Assembly: GCF_014268745.2 (NCBI RefSeq) | Contig: NZ_JABWRB020000002.1 | Location: 124,001-188,000, forward strand | Length of the DNA: 64,000 nt | Reading direction: 5' to 3' | Source: Pseudomonas zanjanensis | GTDB lineage: Bacteria > Pseudomonadota > Gammaproteobacteria > Pseudomonadales > Pseudomonadaceae | Translations under genes and position numbers: made by a program | The notes under the pieces: generated by a model | Databases searched by the model: none | Seen by the model: the letters and a program-made list of their open reading frames with translations, nothing else | Told to the model about the DNA's origin: nothing | Shown: one piece after another, positions 37,519 to 46,590 of the stretch | Position numbering within the stretch: position 1 is the first letter of the stretch | Layout of the letters: each line of letters starts with the position of its first letter

Positions 37519-37676
37519 TACGCATTCCCTCTGGAGATTCACTGACTATAGACCGAACTGGGAGCGCATCGTCACCGTTCGGCAACAGACAGACGAATGT
37601 CGGGTATGGCCTTTGCCCGGGTTAGCGCTAAACTCCAGTGGCTGTCTTTCTTGTCCACCCTGGCTGGAATATAAAA

Positions 37677-39743
37677 ATGAAAAACAATAATAGCCTGCTA
37701 CGCCATCTGCCCTGGCTACTGCTGGCCGTCATAGGCGCGAGCGCCCTGGGCGTCGTGGCCTTGCGCCGCGGCGAACCCATCAACGCCCTCTGGATCGTCG
37801 TCGCCGCCGTGGCCATCTACCTGGTCGCCTACCGCTACTACAGCCTCTTCATCGCCAACAACGTGATGCAACTCGACGCGCGCCGGGCCACCCCCGCCGT
37901 GCTCAACAACGATGGCCTGGACTACGTCCCGACCAACAAACACATCCTTTTCGGCCACCACTTTGCGGCCATTGCCGGCGCGGGGCCGTTGGTCGGGCCG
38001 GTGCTGGCGGCGCAGATGGGCTATTTGCCCGGCACGCTCTGGCTGATCGCCGGCGTGGTGCTGGCCGGTGCGGTGCAGGACTTCATGGTCCTGTTCCTGT
38101 CCACCCGCCGCAACGGTCGCTCCCTGGGCGACATGGTGCGCGAGGAAATGGGCCGCATTCCTGGCACCATCGCGCTGTTCGGCTGCTTCCTGATCATGAT
38201 CATCATCCTCGCGGTGCTGGCGCTGATCGTGGTCAAGGCCCTGGCCGAGAGCCCGTGGGGCATCTTCACGGTGATGGCGACCATCCCGATCGCGATGTTC
38301 ATGGGCATCTACATGCGCTACATCCGCCCGGGCCGCATCGGCGAGATCTCGATCATCGGCGTGCTGTTGCTGCTGGGCTCGATCTGGCTGGGCGGGCAGA
38401 TCGCCGCCGACCCGGTCTGGGCCAAGGCCTTCACCTTCACCGGGATCCAGATCACCTGGATGCTGATCGGCTACGGTTTTGTCGCGGCGGTGCTGCCGGT
38501 GTGGCTGATCCTGGCGCCACGGGACTACCTGTCCACGTTCCTCAAGATCGGCACCATCGTCGCCCTGGCGATCGGCATCCTGGTCACCATGCCCGAGCTG
38601 AAAATGCCGGCACTGACCCAGTTTACCGACGGTACCGGGCCGGTGTGGAAGGGCGGTCTGTTCCCGTTCCTGTTCATCACCATCGCCTGCGGCGCGGTTT
38701 CGGGTTTCCATGCGCTGATCTCCTCGGGGACCACGCCCAAGCTGCTGGATAACGAAACCAACGCCCGCTACATCGGTTACGGCGGCATGCTGATGGAATC
38801 CTTCGTGGCGATCATGGCCATGGTCGCGGCCTCGGTGATCGAGCCGGGCGTGTACTTCGCCATGAACAGCCCGGCGGCGATCGTCGGTACCGATGTGGTG
38901 GCCGTGGCCCAGACTGTCAGCAGTTGGGGCTTTGCAATCACCCCCGACGCGCTGCAAGCGGTGGCCAAGGACATCGGCGAGACCACCATCCTGGCCCGTG
39001 CCGGCGGTGCGCCGACCCTGGCGGTCGGGATCGCGCAGATCCTGCACTCGGTGCTGCCGGGTGAGAACACCATGGCGTTCTGGTACCACTTCGCGATCCT
39101 GTTCGAAGCGCTGTTCATTCTCACCGCCGTGGACGCCGGCACCCGTGCCGGACGGTTCATGCTGCAGGACCTGCTTGGCTCGTTCGTGCCGGCCCTCAAG
39201 CGCACCGAATCGTGGACCGCCAACCTGATCGCCACCGCCGGCTGCGTGGCGCTGTGGGGTTATCTGCTGTACCAGGGCGTGATCGATCCGCTGGGCGGCA
39301 TCAACACCTTGTGGCCGCTGTTCGGCATCTCCAACCAGATGCTGGCAGGGATCGCCCTGATGCTCGCCACCGTGGTACTGATCAAGATGAAGCGCCAGCG
39401 CTACGTCTGGGTCACGCTGCTGCCGGCCAGCTGGCTGCTGATCTGCACCACCACCGCGGGCCTGATCAAGCTGTTCGACGCCAACCCGGCGATCGGCTTC
39501 CTGGCCCTGGCGCGCAAATACAACGATGCCCTGGCCGCCGGCCAGATCCTGGCCCCGGCCAAGAGCATCGAGCAGATGCAGCACGTGGTGTTCAACGCCT
39601 ACACCAACGCAACGCTGACGGTGTTGTTCCTGTTCGTGGTCTTCAGCATCTTGTTCTACGCGCTCAAGGTTGGCATCGCCGCCTGGGGCACGAAAGAACG
39701 CACGGACAAAGAAGCACCATTCCAGGCCCTGCCGGACGCTTGA
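37677..39743 (+). CDS. cstA: CstA-family carbon-starvation/pyruvate transporter
   Basis: 688 residues with many membrane helices. Signature blocks are HHFAAIAGAGPLVGPVLAAQ, MGYLPGTLWLIAGVVLAGAV, FHALISSGTTPKLLDNE and LFGISNQMLAGIAL. CstA proteins import pyruvate or peptides with protons during carbon limitation. The ribosome site before ATG 37677 is weak, in line with the CbrAB/Crc-type control known for PAO1 PA4606. It is followed by ybdD after 15 bp. Confidence 0.93.
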   Translation: MKNNNSLLRHLPWLLLAVIGASALGVVALRRGEPINALWIVVAAVAIYLVAYRYYSLFIANNVMQLDARRATPAVLNNDGLDYVPTNKHILFGHHFAAIAGAGPLVGPVLAAQMGYLPGTLWLIAGVVLAGAVQDFMVLFLSTRRNGRSLGDMVREEMGRIPGTIALFGCFLIMIIILAVLALIVVKALAESPWGIFTVMATIPIAMFMGIYMRYIRPGRIGEISIIGVLLLLGSIWLGGQIAADPVWAKAFTFTGIQITWMLIGYGFVAAVLPVWLILAPRDYLSTFLKIGTIVALAIGILVTMPELKMPALTQFTDGTGPVWKGGLFPFLFITIACGAVSGFHALISSGTTPKLLDNETNARYIGYGGMLMESFVAIMAMVAASVIEPGVYFAMNSPAAIVGTDVVAVAQTVSSWGFAITPDALQAVAKDIGETTILARAGGAPTLAVGIAQILHSVLPGENTMAFWYHFAILFEALFILTAVDAGTRAGRFMLQDLLGSFVPALKRTESWTANLIATAGCVALWGYLLYQGVIDPLGGINTLWPLFGISNQMLAGIALMLATVVLIKMKRQRYVWVTLLPASWLLICTTTAGLIKLFDANPAIGFLALARKYNDALAAGQILAPAKSIEQMQHVVFNAYTNATLTVLFLFVVFSILFYALKVGIAAWGTKERTDKEAPFQALPDA

Positions 39744-39758
39744 TAGAGGATTGCAACG

Positions 39759-39956
39759 ATGTTCAATGACTTGAGTCGCCTGGGTAAATACCTCGGTCAG
39801 GCCGCGCGCCTGATGGTCGGCATGCCCGACTACGACAACTACGTCGAGCACATGCAAACCAAGCACCCGGACAAGCCGATGATGGACTACGAGGCGTTCT
39901 TCCGGGAACGCCAGGAGGCCCGTTACGGCGGCAAGGGTGGGCCCAAGTGCTGTTGA
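39759..39956 (+). CDS. ybdD: YbdD/YjiX-family small protein
   Basis: 65 residues: LSRLGKYLGQAARLMVGMPD, then YVEHMQTKHPDKPMMDYEAF, ending GGPKCC. This small cytoplasmic protein almost always follows cstA-type genes and in E. coli BtsT/YjiY needs it for pyruvate uptake. Spacing of 15 bp to cstA supports one operon. Confidence 0.92.
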   Translation: MFNDLSRLGKYLGQAARLMVGMPDYDNYVEHMQTKHPDKPMMDYEAFFRERQEARYGGKGGPKCC

Positions 39957-39978
39957 CTTGAGCTGAACCCAACCCCCT

Positions 39979-40068
39979 TGTGGGAGCGGGCTTGCTCGCG
40001 AAGGCGGTGTGTCAGCCACATCAATGGCGACTGACCCGACGCCTTCGCGAGCAAGCCCGCTCCCACAT
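39979..40068. repeat. REP pair, family A (inverted)
   Basis: Inverted family A copies between ybdD and yjiA, inside what is otherwise a co-directional gene set. Confidence 0.9.
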
Positions 40069-40106
40069 TGGTTTGTGCTTTTCTTTAATTTCGAAACAGG
40101 AGAATC

Positions 40107-41078
40107 ATGTTGTCCTCTCCCATCCCGGTCACCATCCTCAGCGGCTTCCTGGGCGCCGGCAAGACCACGCTGTTGCGCCATCTGCTCAAGGCCGAACACG
40201 GCCTGAAAATCGCCGTGATCGAGAACGAGTTCAGCGATGCCGGTATCGACACCCAACTGCTGGGCAACGAGCCGGTGCAAGTCATGACCCTGGCCAACGG
40301 GTGCGTGTGCTGCACCATTCACACCGACCTGACAAAAGCCCTGTACCTGTTGCTCGAGCGGCTGGACAGCGGCGAAATCGCTTTCGATCGCCTGGTGATC
40401 GAATGCACCGGATTGGCCGACCCGGCCCCGGTGGCGCAGACTTTTTTCATCGACGAGGACCTGCGCGAGCGTTATATCCTCGACGGCATTCTGACGTTGG
40501 TGGATGCCGCTCACGCCGATATCCACCTGACCCAGGCCATCGCCCAGGCTCAGGTCGGGTTTGCCGATCGCCTGCTGCTGAGCAAGACCGACCTGGTGGA
40601 CGCCGCCCAAGTCCAGGCCCTTGGCGACCGCCTGACACGCATCAATCGGCGGGCGCCGATCCGGGTGGTCGAGCACGGCCAGATCGACTTGGCCGAGTTG
40701 CTCGACATTCGCGGCTTCAACCTCAATGCGGACCTGGGCGCAGGGTTCAGCCTGCGACCGGTGGGCAAGGCCACCCCGGGCGATCGCATCAGCAGCCTGG
40801 TGTTGCGCACCGACAAGGCGCTGGATATCGACAAGCTCAGCGAGTTCATGAACCAACTGCTGGAAGAGCACGGCAAGCAACTGCTGCGCTACAAAGGCGT
40901 GCTGAACATCGCGGGCGAACCCCGTCGACTGGTGTTCCAGGGCGTGCTCAAGTTGTACGGTTTCGATTGGGACACCGAATGGGCCCCCGACGAAGCCCGG
41001 GAAAGCGTGATCGTGTTCATCGCCGACGAACTGCCTGAAGAGAAGATCCGCGCCGGATTCGAAGCGGCGCTACTTTGA
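40107..41078 (+). CDS. yjiA: COG0523 metal-handling GTPase, YjiA/CobW type
   Basis: 323 residues. Walker A GFLGAGKTTLLRHLL, the COG0523 metal motif CVCC in NGCVCCTIHTDL, the switch region ECTGLADPAPVAQTF and LLSKTDLVDAAQ for guanine recognition; the C-terminal CobW domain follows. These proteins bind zinc or cobalt and GTP as metal chaperones or insertases. The place after cstA-ybdD matches E. coli yjiYXA and PAO1. Confidence 0.92.
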   Translation: MLSSPIPVTILSGFLGAGKTTLLRHLLKAEHGLKIAVIENEFSDAGIDTQLLGNEPVQVMTLANGCVCCTIHTDLTKALYLLLERLDSGEIAFDRLVIECTGLADPAPVAQTFFIDEDLRERYILDGILTLVDAAHADIHLTQAIAQAQVGFADRLLLSKTDLVDAAQVQALGDRLTRINRRAPIRVVEHGQIDLAELLDIRGFNLNADLGAGFSLRPVGKATPGDRISSLVLRTDKALDIDKLSEFMNQLLEEHGKQLLRYKGVLNIAGEPRRLVFQGVLKLYGFDWDTEWAPDEARESVIVFIADELPEEKIRAGFEAALL

Positions 41079-41120
41079 CTATGCCTGCGTTCGTCAAAAC
41101 GTCTGCCTGAAGCGCTTTTC

Positions 41121-41213
41121 GTGGCGAGGGAGCTTGCTCCCGCTCGGTTGCGCAGCAACCGCCAAAAAGCGAGGGCGGCTACGCCCCCCAGCGAGAGCAA
41201 GCTCCCTCGCCAC
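41121..41213. repeat. REP pair, family B (inverted)
   Basis: Inverted family B copies in the convergent space between yjiA and the GntR gene. Confidence 0.85.
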
Positions 41214-41218
41214 CACCG

Positions 41219-41911
41219 CTATTTGATCAGCAGTTTTTGCTCCAGATGGTCCAGGTGCTCGTCCATCAGCCGCACGGCTTCGTTGACGTTGCGACCTTCC
41301 ACGGCGTCGACGATCGCCAAGTGTTCCTGCCAGGCGCAATGTCGGCGCGACTTGACCTCGTGTCGCGCCAGGGCCAACGAGGTCAACGGCACCAGGCTGC
41401 CGAGAAATTGCAGCAACGGCGCGTTACCGGCCATGGCGGCCAGTTGCAGGTGAAACTCGCCGGACAGGCGTATCGCCGGGCCACGCTCGCCGCGGTCCAG
41501 GCAGTGCTGTTCCTGTTTCACCAGATCCCGAAGACGTCGTAGATCCTGCGGTCGTGGCGCCTGGCAGGCCAGGCGCACCAGCGTCTGCTCGGCCAGGCGG
41601 CGAGCGTGGAGGATCTGCCGGGTCTGCTCCAGATCTGGCGCGGCGACCTGGGGGCGGTGGTTGGGGCGCAGTATCACCACTTGCTGGTGGGACAGGCGAG
41701 CCAGGACGCGGCGAATGATGCTTCGGCTGACGCCGAACACATCTCCCAGGCTTTCCTCGGTGAAGCGGCTGGCCGGGGCAATGCGTTGTTCGAGGATGGC
41801 GTCGAAGATCCGCGGGTAGATATCGTCCACCGACGGTTTGCCGATCCGGTCGGGCAGGGGCAGGGCGGCAAGTACGTTGCGGTTATGTTGATGGGAAACG
41901 AGAGTGTTCAT
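41219..41911 (-). CDS. GntR-family regulator, FCD type
   Basis: 230 residues. The N-terminal winged HTH reads FTEESLGDVFGVSRSIIRRV then LARLSHQQVVIL; the C-terminal FCD domain has ILHARRLAEQTLVRLAC, EFHLQLAAMAGNAPLL and HLAIVDAVEGRNVNEAVRLM with the usual metal-binding histidines. Effector unknown. It ends the group dctA-type carrier, GntR, GntR on the minus strand, 22 bp after the second regulator. Confidence 0.87.
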   Translation of the reverse strand: MNTLVSHQHNRNVLAALPLPDRIGKPSVDDIYPRIFDAILEQRIAPASRFTEESLGDVFGVSRSIIRRVLARLSHQQVVILRPNHRPQVAAPDLEQTRQILHARRLAEQTLVRLACQAPRPQDLRRLRDLVKQEQHCLDRGERGPAIRLSGEFHLQLAAMAGNAPLLQFLGSLVPLTSLALARHEVKSRRHCAWQEHLAIVDAVEGRNVNEAVRLMDEHLDHLEQKLLIK

Positions 41912-41933
41912 GGCGGTCTCCGCAGGCCCAGGC

Positions 41934-42638
41934 TCAAGTGCCGAGGCTGTCGTCCGGAATATTCAATTCGATGCCCATGCGCTGGCCTTCCCGGAGAATG
42001 TGCCGACGCATTTCGGCGCTGGCCTGGGCGCTGTTCTTGCCACGGATGGCACGGACCACGGCTTCGTTTTCTTCCAGGCGTTCGGCCAGGTGTTCGGGCG
42101 AGTTGCGCAACACATCGGCGCTTTGCTTGAGGGCGTTGCTGGTCTGCTGGACCACGCTCTGGAAGATCGGGTTGGACGTCAAGGCAAACAGTTCTTCATG
42201 GAAAGCGATGTAGGCGTTGGCACAGGCGTCGCTGTCATTGGCTTCCAGGGCTTCGCGCATGTCCATGAGGGTCAGGCGCAACTGGCCGACTTCCTTGCTG
42301 CTGATGGACTGGGCCACGAGGCCGACGATGAAGGGCTCCAGGGTGTAGCGCAGTTGCAACAAGTCTTCCAGGCTCGCGCCGGCCATGGCGCTGCCTTCAC
42401 TGACGGTATCGTTGAGATTGGCCTCCAATACCACGACGCCTTTGCCGGGCATCGAGCGCACCAGGCCCAGCGTCTCCAGGACGATCACCGCTTCACGCAG
42501 GCTGGGCCGGCTGATGCCCAGTTGCTCGGCCAGTTCGCGCTGGCCGGGCAGCATGTCCCCCGAGCGCCACTGGCCCCGGGCGAGGGCGGCGCGGAGTTTC
42601 TCCACCACGGAATTGACGACAGTCGATGAGCTGATCAC
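41934..42638 (-). CDS. GntR-family regulator, FadR/FCD type, likely regulator of the adjacent carrier
   Basis: 234 residues. HTH: LPGQRELAEQLGISRPSLRE then AVIVLETLGLVRSMPGKGVV; FCD domain: LRYTLEPFIVGLVAQ, AYIAFHEELFALTSNPIF and AVVRAIRGKNSAQASAEMRR. The start is GTG 42638, six bases after AAGGAG; an ATG at 42641 in another frame stops at once (ATGTGA). It lies just after the dicarboxylate carrier, making it the natural candidate for its control. Confidence 0.85.
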   Translation of the reverse strand: MISSSTVVNSVVEKLRAALARGQWRSGDMLPGQRELAEQLGISRPSLREAVIVLETLGLVRSMPGKGVVVLEANLNDTVSEGSAMAGASLEDLLQLRYTLEPFIVGLVAQSISSKEVGQLRLTLMDMREALEANDSDACANAYIAFHEELFALTSNPIFQSVVQQTSNALKQSADVLRNSPEHLAERLEENEAVVRAIRGKNSAQASAEMRRHILREGQRMGIELNIPDDSLGT

Positions 42639-42661
42639 ATGTGACTCCTTGGAAATCAACA

Positions 42662-42691
42662 GGCGATGCCGGCTCGCGGGCCGGCATCGCC
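42662..42691. terminator. Strong hairpin between the DctA-type carrier gene and the GntR gene
   Basis: A 12-bp perfect stem (GGCGATGCCGGC with GCCGGCATCGCC) and a six-base loop. It has no clear T-run on the minus strand, so it is more likely an mRNA 3' stabiliser or leaky attenuator between the carrier gene and the regulator than a full intrinsic terminator. Confidence 0.6.
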
Positions 42692-42696
42692 GTCTT

Positions 42697-44010
42697 TCAG
42701 AATTGCTGGTGATGGGCGCTGCCCACCGGTTTTCTGGGTTGGAAGGTATAGCCTTGTTGGCCGGACAGCACCTTGCGCGCGCGAGGAACATCGATGTCTT
42801 TCTCCCAGCGGGCAATCGCCACGGTGGCCACGCAGTTGCCAATCAGGTTGGTCAGGGCCCGGCCAATACCCATGAACCAATCCACGGCCAACACCAGCAC
42901 CAGGCCCACCACCGGGATCGCCGGGATCGCGGTCAGCGTCGCCGCCAGGATTACCAAGGCCGAGCCGGGAATGCCATGGGCGCCCTTGGAAGTGATCAGC
43001 GACACCAGCAGGATGGTCAACAGATCGCTCAGGGCCAGGGGTGTACCGGTGGCGTTGGCAATGAAGACAATCGCCAGGGTCAGGTAGATCGAAAAGCCAT
43101 CCAGGTTGAACGAGTAACCGGTTGGAATCACCAAGCCCACGGTGGAGCTGCCGATCCCCAGGTGTTCGAGCTTGCGCATGATCTGTGGCAGCACGGCATC
43201 GGACGAAGCGGTACCGAGGACGATCAGCAGCTCTTCGCGCAGGTATTTAAGAAACGGCAGCATCGGCAGGCCCGATGCGCGCATCACCAGACCGAGGATC
43301 ACGGCGACAAACGCGATGCAGGTCAGGTAGAACAGGCCGACGAGGCTGCCCAGGTGCTGCAGCGAGTCCAGGCCATATTTGCTGGTGGTGAAGGCAATGG
43401 CGCCAAACACGCCGATAGGGGCCAGGCGCACGATCATGCCCATGATGCGGAAGATCACGTGGCTGAGTTCGTTGATCAGCCGTGAAATACCAGAAGCGGC
43501 GTCACCGACGAGGTTCAATGCACTGCCGAACAGCACGGCGAACAGCAGCACCTGCAGGATATTGTTTTCCGCGAACGCTCCGATCACTGAGGTCGGGATC
43601 AGGTTCATCAGGAACTGCGTAGTGGTGACCAGGTGCTGGCCACGCTGGGCGATATCGTTCACGTCCGTGCTGGAGAGCTGCTCCAGGTGGATGTTCGCGC
43701 CGCTGCCAATGCCGGTGCTGAAGGCAAGGACCAGGCCGATGACCAGGGCGATGGTGGTAAGGACTTCGAAGTAGATGACCGACTTGAGGCCGATGCGTCC
43801 GACCTTCTTGAGATCACCGGCGCCGGAGATGCCGCTGACCACCACGCAGAACACGATCAGGCCGATGAGCATCTTGATCAGCTTGATAAAGCCGTCGCCG
43901 AGGGGTTTGAGCTGTGCAGAGTATTCGGGAAGGGTAAGCCCACAGACGATGCCGAGCACCAGTCCGAGGACAACTTGAAGGAAGATCGACCGCGAGCACC
44001 ATTTGAGCAT
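42697..44010 (-). CDS. Proton/sodium:dicarboxylate or glutamate symporter (DctA/GltP family)
   Basis: 437 residues with about eight helices and two re-entrant loops. Signature STVGLVIPTGYSFNLDGFSI is the DAACS family core and ITSKGAHGIPGSALVILAA the second; LGTASSDAVLPQIMRKLE carries the serine-rich HP1 region. DctA and GltP cannot be separated with certainty; the GTASSD and SKGAHG blocks resemble DctA. It precedes two GntR regulators. Confidence 0.88.
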   Translation of the reverse strand: MLKWCSRSIFLQVVLGLVLGIVCGLTLPEYSAQLKPLGDGFIKLIKMLIGLIVFCVVVSGISGAGDLKKVGRIGLKSVIYFEVLTTIALVIGLVLAFSTGIGSGANIHLEQLSSTDVNDIAQRGQHLVTTTQFLMNLIPTSVIGAFAENNILQVLLFAVLFGSALNLVGDAASGISRLINELSHVIFRIMGMIVRLAPIGVFGAIAFTTSKYGLDSLQHLGSLVGLFYLTCIAFVAVILGLVMRASGLPMLPFLKYLREELLIVLGTASSDAVLPQIMRKLEHLGIGSSTVGLVIPTGYSFNLDGFSIYLTLAIVFIANATGTPLALSDLLTILLVSLITSKGAHGIPGSALVILAATLTAIPAIPVVGLVLVLAVDWFMGIGRALTNLIGNCVATVAIARWEKDIDVPRARKVLSGQQGYTFQPRKPVGSAHHQQF

Positions 44011-44264
44011 GGGAGGGATTCCTGGTTCGGTGTCCTTGTTCGCCAGAGGAGCTGGCGTCGGGACTTCATTATTGTGGTCTTACCGGTTTGTCCAGTGCAG
44101 GCGCAGTCTAGGCGCTGTTTTCGCGGGTATGCAAGCCCGATGGTGATGGTTTGGCTTGACCGGTCTTACCAGTTGCGATGAAAGCCCTGTGCTTGAGCCA
44201 TTCCCAGGTTGGAAAAAATTTTGCCGCCAGATGCCTAAATGGATAACGAGGCGATACACAAGAC
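44011..44264. promoter_or_regulatory. Upstream region of the dicarboxylate carrier gene with repeated GGTCTTACC
   Basis: The sequence GGTCTTACC occurs at 44076-44084 and again at 44162-44170, 86 bp apart, each forming a short GGT-N3-ACC dyad. This looks like a GntR/FCD operator pair, with the adjacent FadR-type regulator as candidate. Assigned by pattern only. Confidence 0.45.
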
Positions 44265-44359
44265 TGTGGCGAGGGAGCTTGCTCCCGCTCGGTTGCGCAG
44301 CGACCGCAAAAATCTTGGGGCTGCTGCGCAGCCCAGCGGGAGCAAGCTCCCTCGCCACA
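44265..44359. repeat. REP pair, family B (inverted)
   Basis: Inverted family B copies between the carrier gene promoter region and the orphan gene at 44372. Confidence 0.9.
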
Positions 44360-44371
44360 GGGGATAATGGG

Positions 44372-44902
44372 TCAGAGAATACTTAGAATGAACGTTACTT
44401 TTGATTGTTCTTCCGTCTCGGCAAGATAGAGATAAGGCGAACCGCGCAGTCTTAAGCCCCCTACATATTTTTTATTGGCGGTCATGAGCGAAACGCGGGT
44501 GTGGCCGGATTTAATGTTTTCCGGCGAGATGACATTCTGTTGAACGTCGATAAGGGTGAAAAGCGTCGGCTCCTGAGTATTTGGGTCTTTTGCGCCAAGC
44601 ACTTCGAGTAAACTTTTGCCAATCAATTTGTTGTAGTGATCGCCAGTGTTTTTTATGGTCAGGAGATAGCCACCCGCCGTATGCCGGAAATGCAATCGCA
44701 AGGGTTCGCCGCGGGTCCTGGGGTCTTCGGCGCGCATGCCAAGCAGGTGTGAGTGATCTTGGGTCTGGGGTCTGCCGGTAAAAAAGCCACCGCTGAAAGC
44801 ACTGATGGTCGCCATTGCGGGGTTGCCATGCAGCCTCCCCAGCAGATTGACGTGAGCGCTGAACATATCAAGGGTTGCATGAAAAGAATGTTCACTGTCC
44901 AT
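44372..44902 (-). CDS. Hypothetical protein, orphan
   Basis: 176 residues; I do not recognise the family. There is no signal peptide, membrane segment or cysteine. The N-terminal 30 residues look helical, while the rest (LRLHFRHTAGGYLLTIKNTG, FTLIDVQQNVISPENIKSG, KKYVGGLRLRGSPYLYLAET) alternates in a way that suggests an all-beta, possibly trefoil-like, fold. AGGAG about ten bases before ATG 44902 supports the start. The gene and its upstream DNA are A/T-richer than neighbours and it sits alone between a REP pair and the glyA terminator, suggesting acquisition. Confidence 0.7.
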   Translation of the reverse strand: MDSEHSFHATLDMFSAHVNLLGRLHGNPAMATISAFSGGFFTGRPQTQDHSHLLGMRAEDPRTRGEPLRLHFRHTAGGYLLTIKNTGDHYNKLIGKSLLEVLGAKDPNTQEPTLFTLIDVQQNVISPENIKSGHTRVSLMTANKKYVGGLRLRGSPYLYLAETEEQSKVTFILSIL

Positions 44903-45051
44903 GTGAATATTGACTCCTGTATTGATTAATGAAGTTCGGGGTGCGGCGAGCTGGATCTTATTGAGTTATTAATGGCTTGTGGGATTATCTGTATTACAGG
45001 GCGTTAATTGCTTACTGGTGTTAGTTGTTTGATCGTGAGTTTTACACGCCA

Positions 45052-45090
45052 ATAAAAAAGGCCCGCATCTTTCGATGCGGGCCTTTTTGG
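45052..45090 (-). terminator. Intrinsic terminator of glyA
   Basis: Ten-bp stem GGCCCGCATC with GATGCGGGCC (45060-45083), loop TTTC, flanked by A- and T-runs on both sides, so it can act in both directions. Confidence 0.93.
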
Positions 45091-45109
45091 CTACGCGTTG
45101 GCGAGCTAA

Positions 45110-46363
45110 TTAAGCGCCGTATACCGGCAGCTTCTTGCAGATCGCCTTGACCTTCTCACGCACGGCGTCGATGACCGCTTCGTTGTTCAGGTCCGCCAGG
45201 ATGTCGCAGATCCAGCCGGCCAGTTCCTTGCACTCGGCTTCCTTGAAGCCGCGAGTGGTCACGGCCGGGGTGCCGAAGCGCAGGCCCGAAGTGACGAACG
45301 GCGAGCGTGGGTCGTTGGGTACCGAGTTCTTGTTGACGGTGATGAACGCCTTGCCCAGCGCCGCGTCGGCGTCTTTGCCGGAGATTTCCTGCTTGATCAG
45401 CGAGAGCAGGAACAAGTGGTTTTCAGTGCCGCCGGACACCACGTCGAAGCCGCGCTCGATGAACACGCCGGCCATGGCCTTGGCATTCTTCACCACTTGC
45501 TGCTGGTAAGCCTTGAACTCAGGTTGCAGGGCTTCCTTGAAGCAGATCGCCTTGGCTGCGATCACGTGCTCCAGCGGGCCACCCTGGGCGCCCGGGAAGA
45601 CGGCGGAGTTCAGCTTCTTCTCGATGTCGGCGTTGGCACGGGCCAGGATCAGGCCACCACGTGGACCGCGCAGGGTCTTGTGGGTGGTGGTGGTGACCAC
45701 GTCGGCGAACGGCACCGGGTTCGGGTAGACGCCTGCGGCGACCAGGCCGGCAACGTGGGCCATGTCGACGAACAGGTAGGCACCGACCTTGTCGGCGATC
45801 TCGCGGAAACGCGGGAAGTCCAGGACCTGGGAGTAGGCGGAGAAACCGGCCACGATCATTTTCGGCTTGTGCTCGAGGGCCAGGCGCTCGACTTCGTCGT
45901 AGTCGATCAGGCCGTTGCCGTCGATGCCGTACTGGACGGCGTTGTACAGCTTGCCGGAGGAGGAAACGCTGGCGCCGTGGGTCAGGTGACCGCCGTGGGC
46001 CAGGCTCATGCCCAGGATGGTGTCGCCGGCCGACAGCAGCGCCAGGTACACGGCGGCGTTGGCTTGGGAGCCTGCGTGTGGCTGGACGTTGGCGTAATCG
46101 GCGCCGAACAGTTGCTTGGCGCGGTCGATGGCCAGTTGCTCGACCACGTCGACGTACTCGCAACCACCGTAGTAGCGCTTGCCTGGGTAGCCTTCGGCGT
46201 ACTTGTTGGTCAGTACCGAGCCTTGAGCTTCCATCACCGCGGGGCTGGTGTAGTTTTCCGAAGCGATCAGCTCGATGTGCTCTTCCTGGCGCTGAGCTTC
46301 TTGCTCCATGGCGGCAAAGAGATCGGCGTCGTACTTGGCAATAGTCAAATCACGGCTGAACAT
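45110..46363 (-). CDS. glyA: Serine hydroxymethyltransferase
   Basis: 417 residues, the standard length. IELIASENYTSPAVMEAQGS is the substrate region, YGGCEYVDVVEQLAIDRAK follows, and the PLP lysine lies in TTTTHKTLRGPRGG. The enzyme converts serine and tetrahydrofolate to glycine and methylene-tetrahydrofolate. GAGG precedes ATG 46363. The position before morA matches PAO1 glyA3 (PA4602). Confidence 0.97.
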   Translation of the reverse strand: MFSRDLTIAKYDADLFAAMEQEAQRQEEHIELIASENYTSPAVMEAQGSVLTNKYAEGYPGKRYYGGCEYVDVVEQLAIDRAKQLFGADYANVQPHAGSQANAAVYLALLSAGDTILGMSLAHGGHLTHGASVSSSGKLYNAVQYGIDGNGLIDYDEVERLALEHKPKMIVAGFSAYSQVLDFPRFREIADKVGAYLFVDMAHVAGLVAAGVYPNPVPFADVVTTTTHKTLRGPRGGLILARANADIEKKLNSAVFPGAQGGPLEHVIAAKAICFKEALQPEFKAYQQQVVKNAKAMAGVFIERGFDVVSGGTENHLFLLSLIKQEISGKDADAALGKAFITVNKNSVPNDPRSPFVTSGLRFGTPAVTTRGFKEAECKELAGWICDILADLNNEAVIDAVREKVKAICKKLPVYGA

Positions 46364-46491
46364 GGCGGTCCTCAAGGATCGGGGCAGAAAAGGGGGGCAT
46401 TCTACCTCAACCGGTTTTGGAAGGCATATGAAAGGGCGTCATGTCTTGGACGAATGGGTTTCACGCAGGGCTCAGCGTCGCCTGTACCAGC

Positions 46492-46568
46492 CTCATCGCG
46501 AGCAGGCTCGCTCCCACATTGGACCCTGCGTACACATAACCTGTGGGAGCGAGCCTGCTCGCGATGAG
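46492..46568. repeat. REP pair, family A (inverted)
   Basis: Inverted copies of the GCGAGCAGGCTCGCTCCCAC variant between glyA and morA. Confidence 0.9.
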
Positions 46569-46590
46569 GCCAGTCCAGACACTAAAAATC

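Noticed and set aside
37716..40880. A 1054-codon open frame antisense to cstA-ybdD-yjiA
   Set aside because: Shadow of GC-rich codon use; the plus-strand genes have clear families, motifs and start sites while the antisense product is His/Gln/Arg-rich without a fold.
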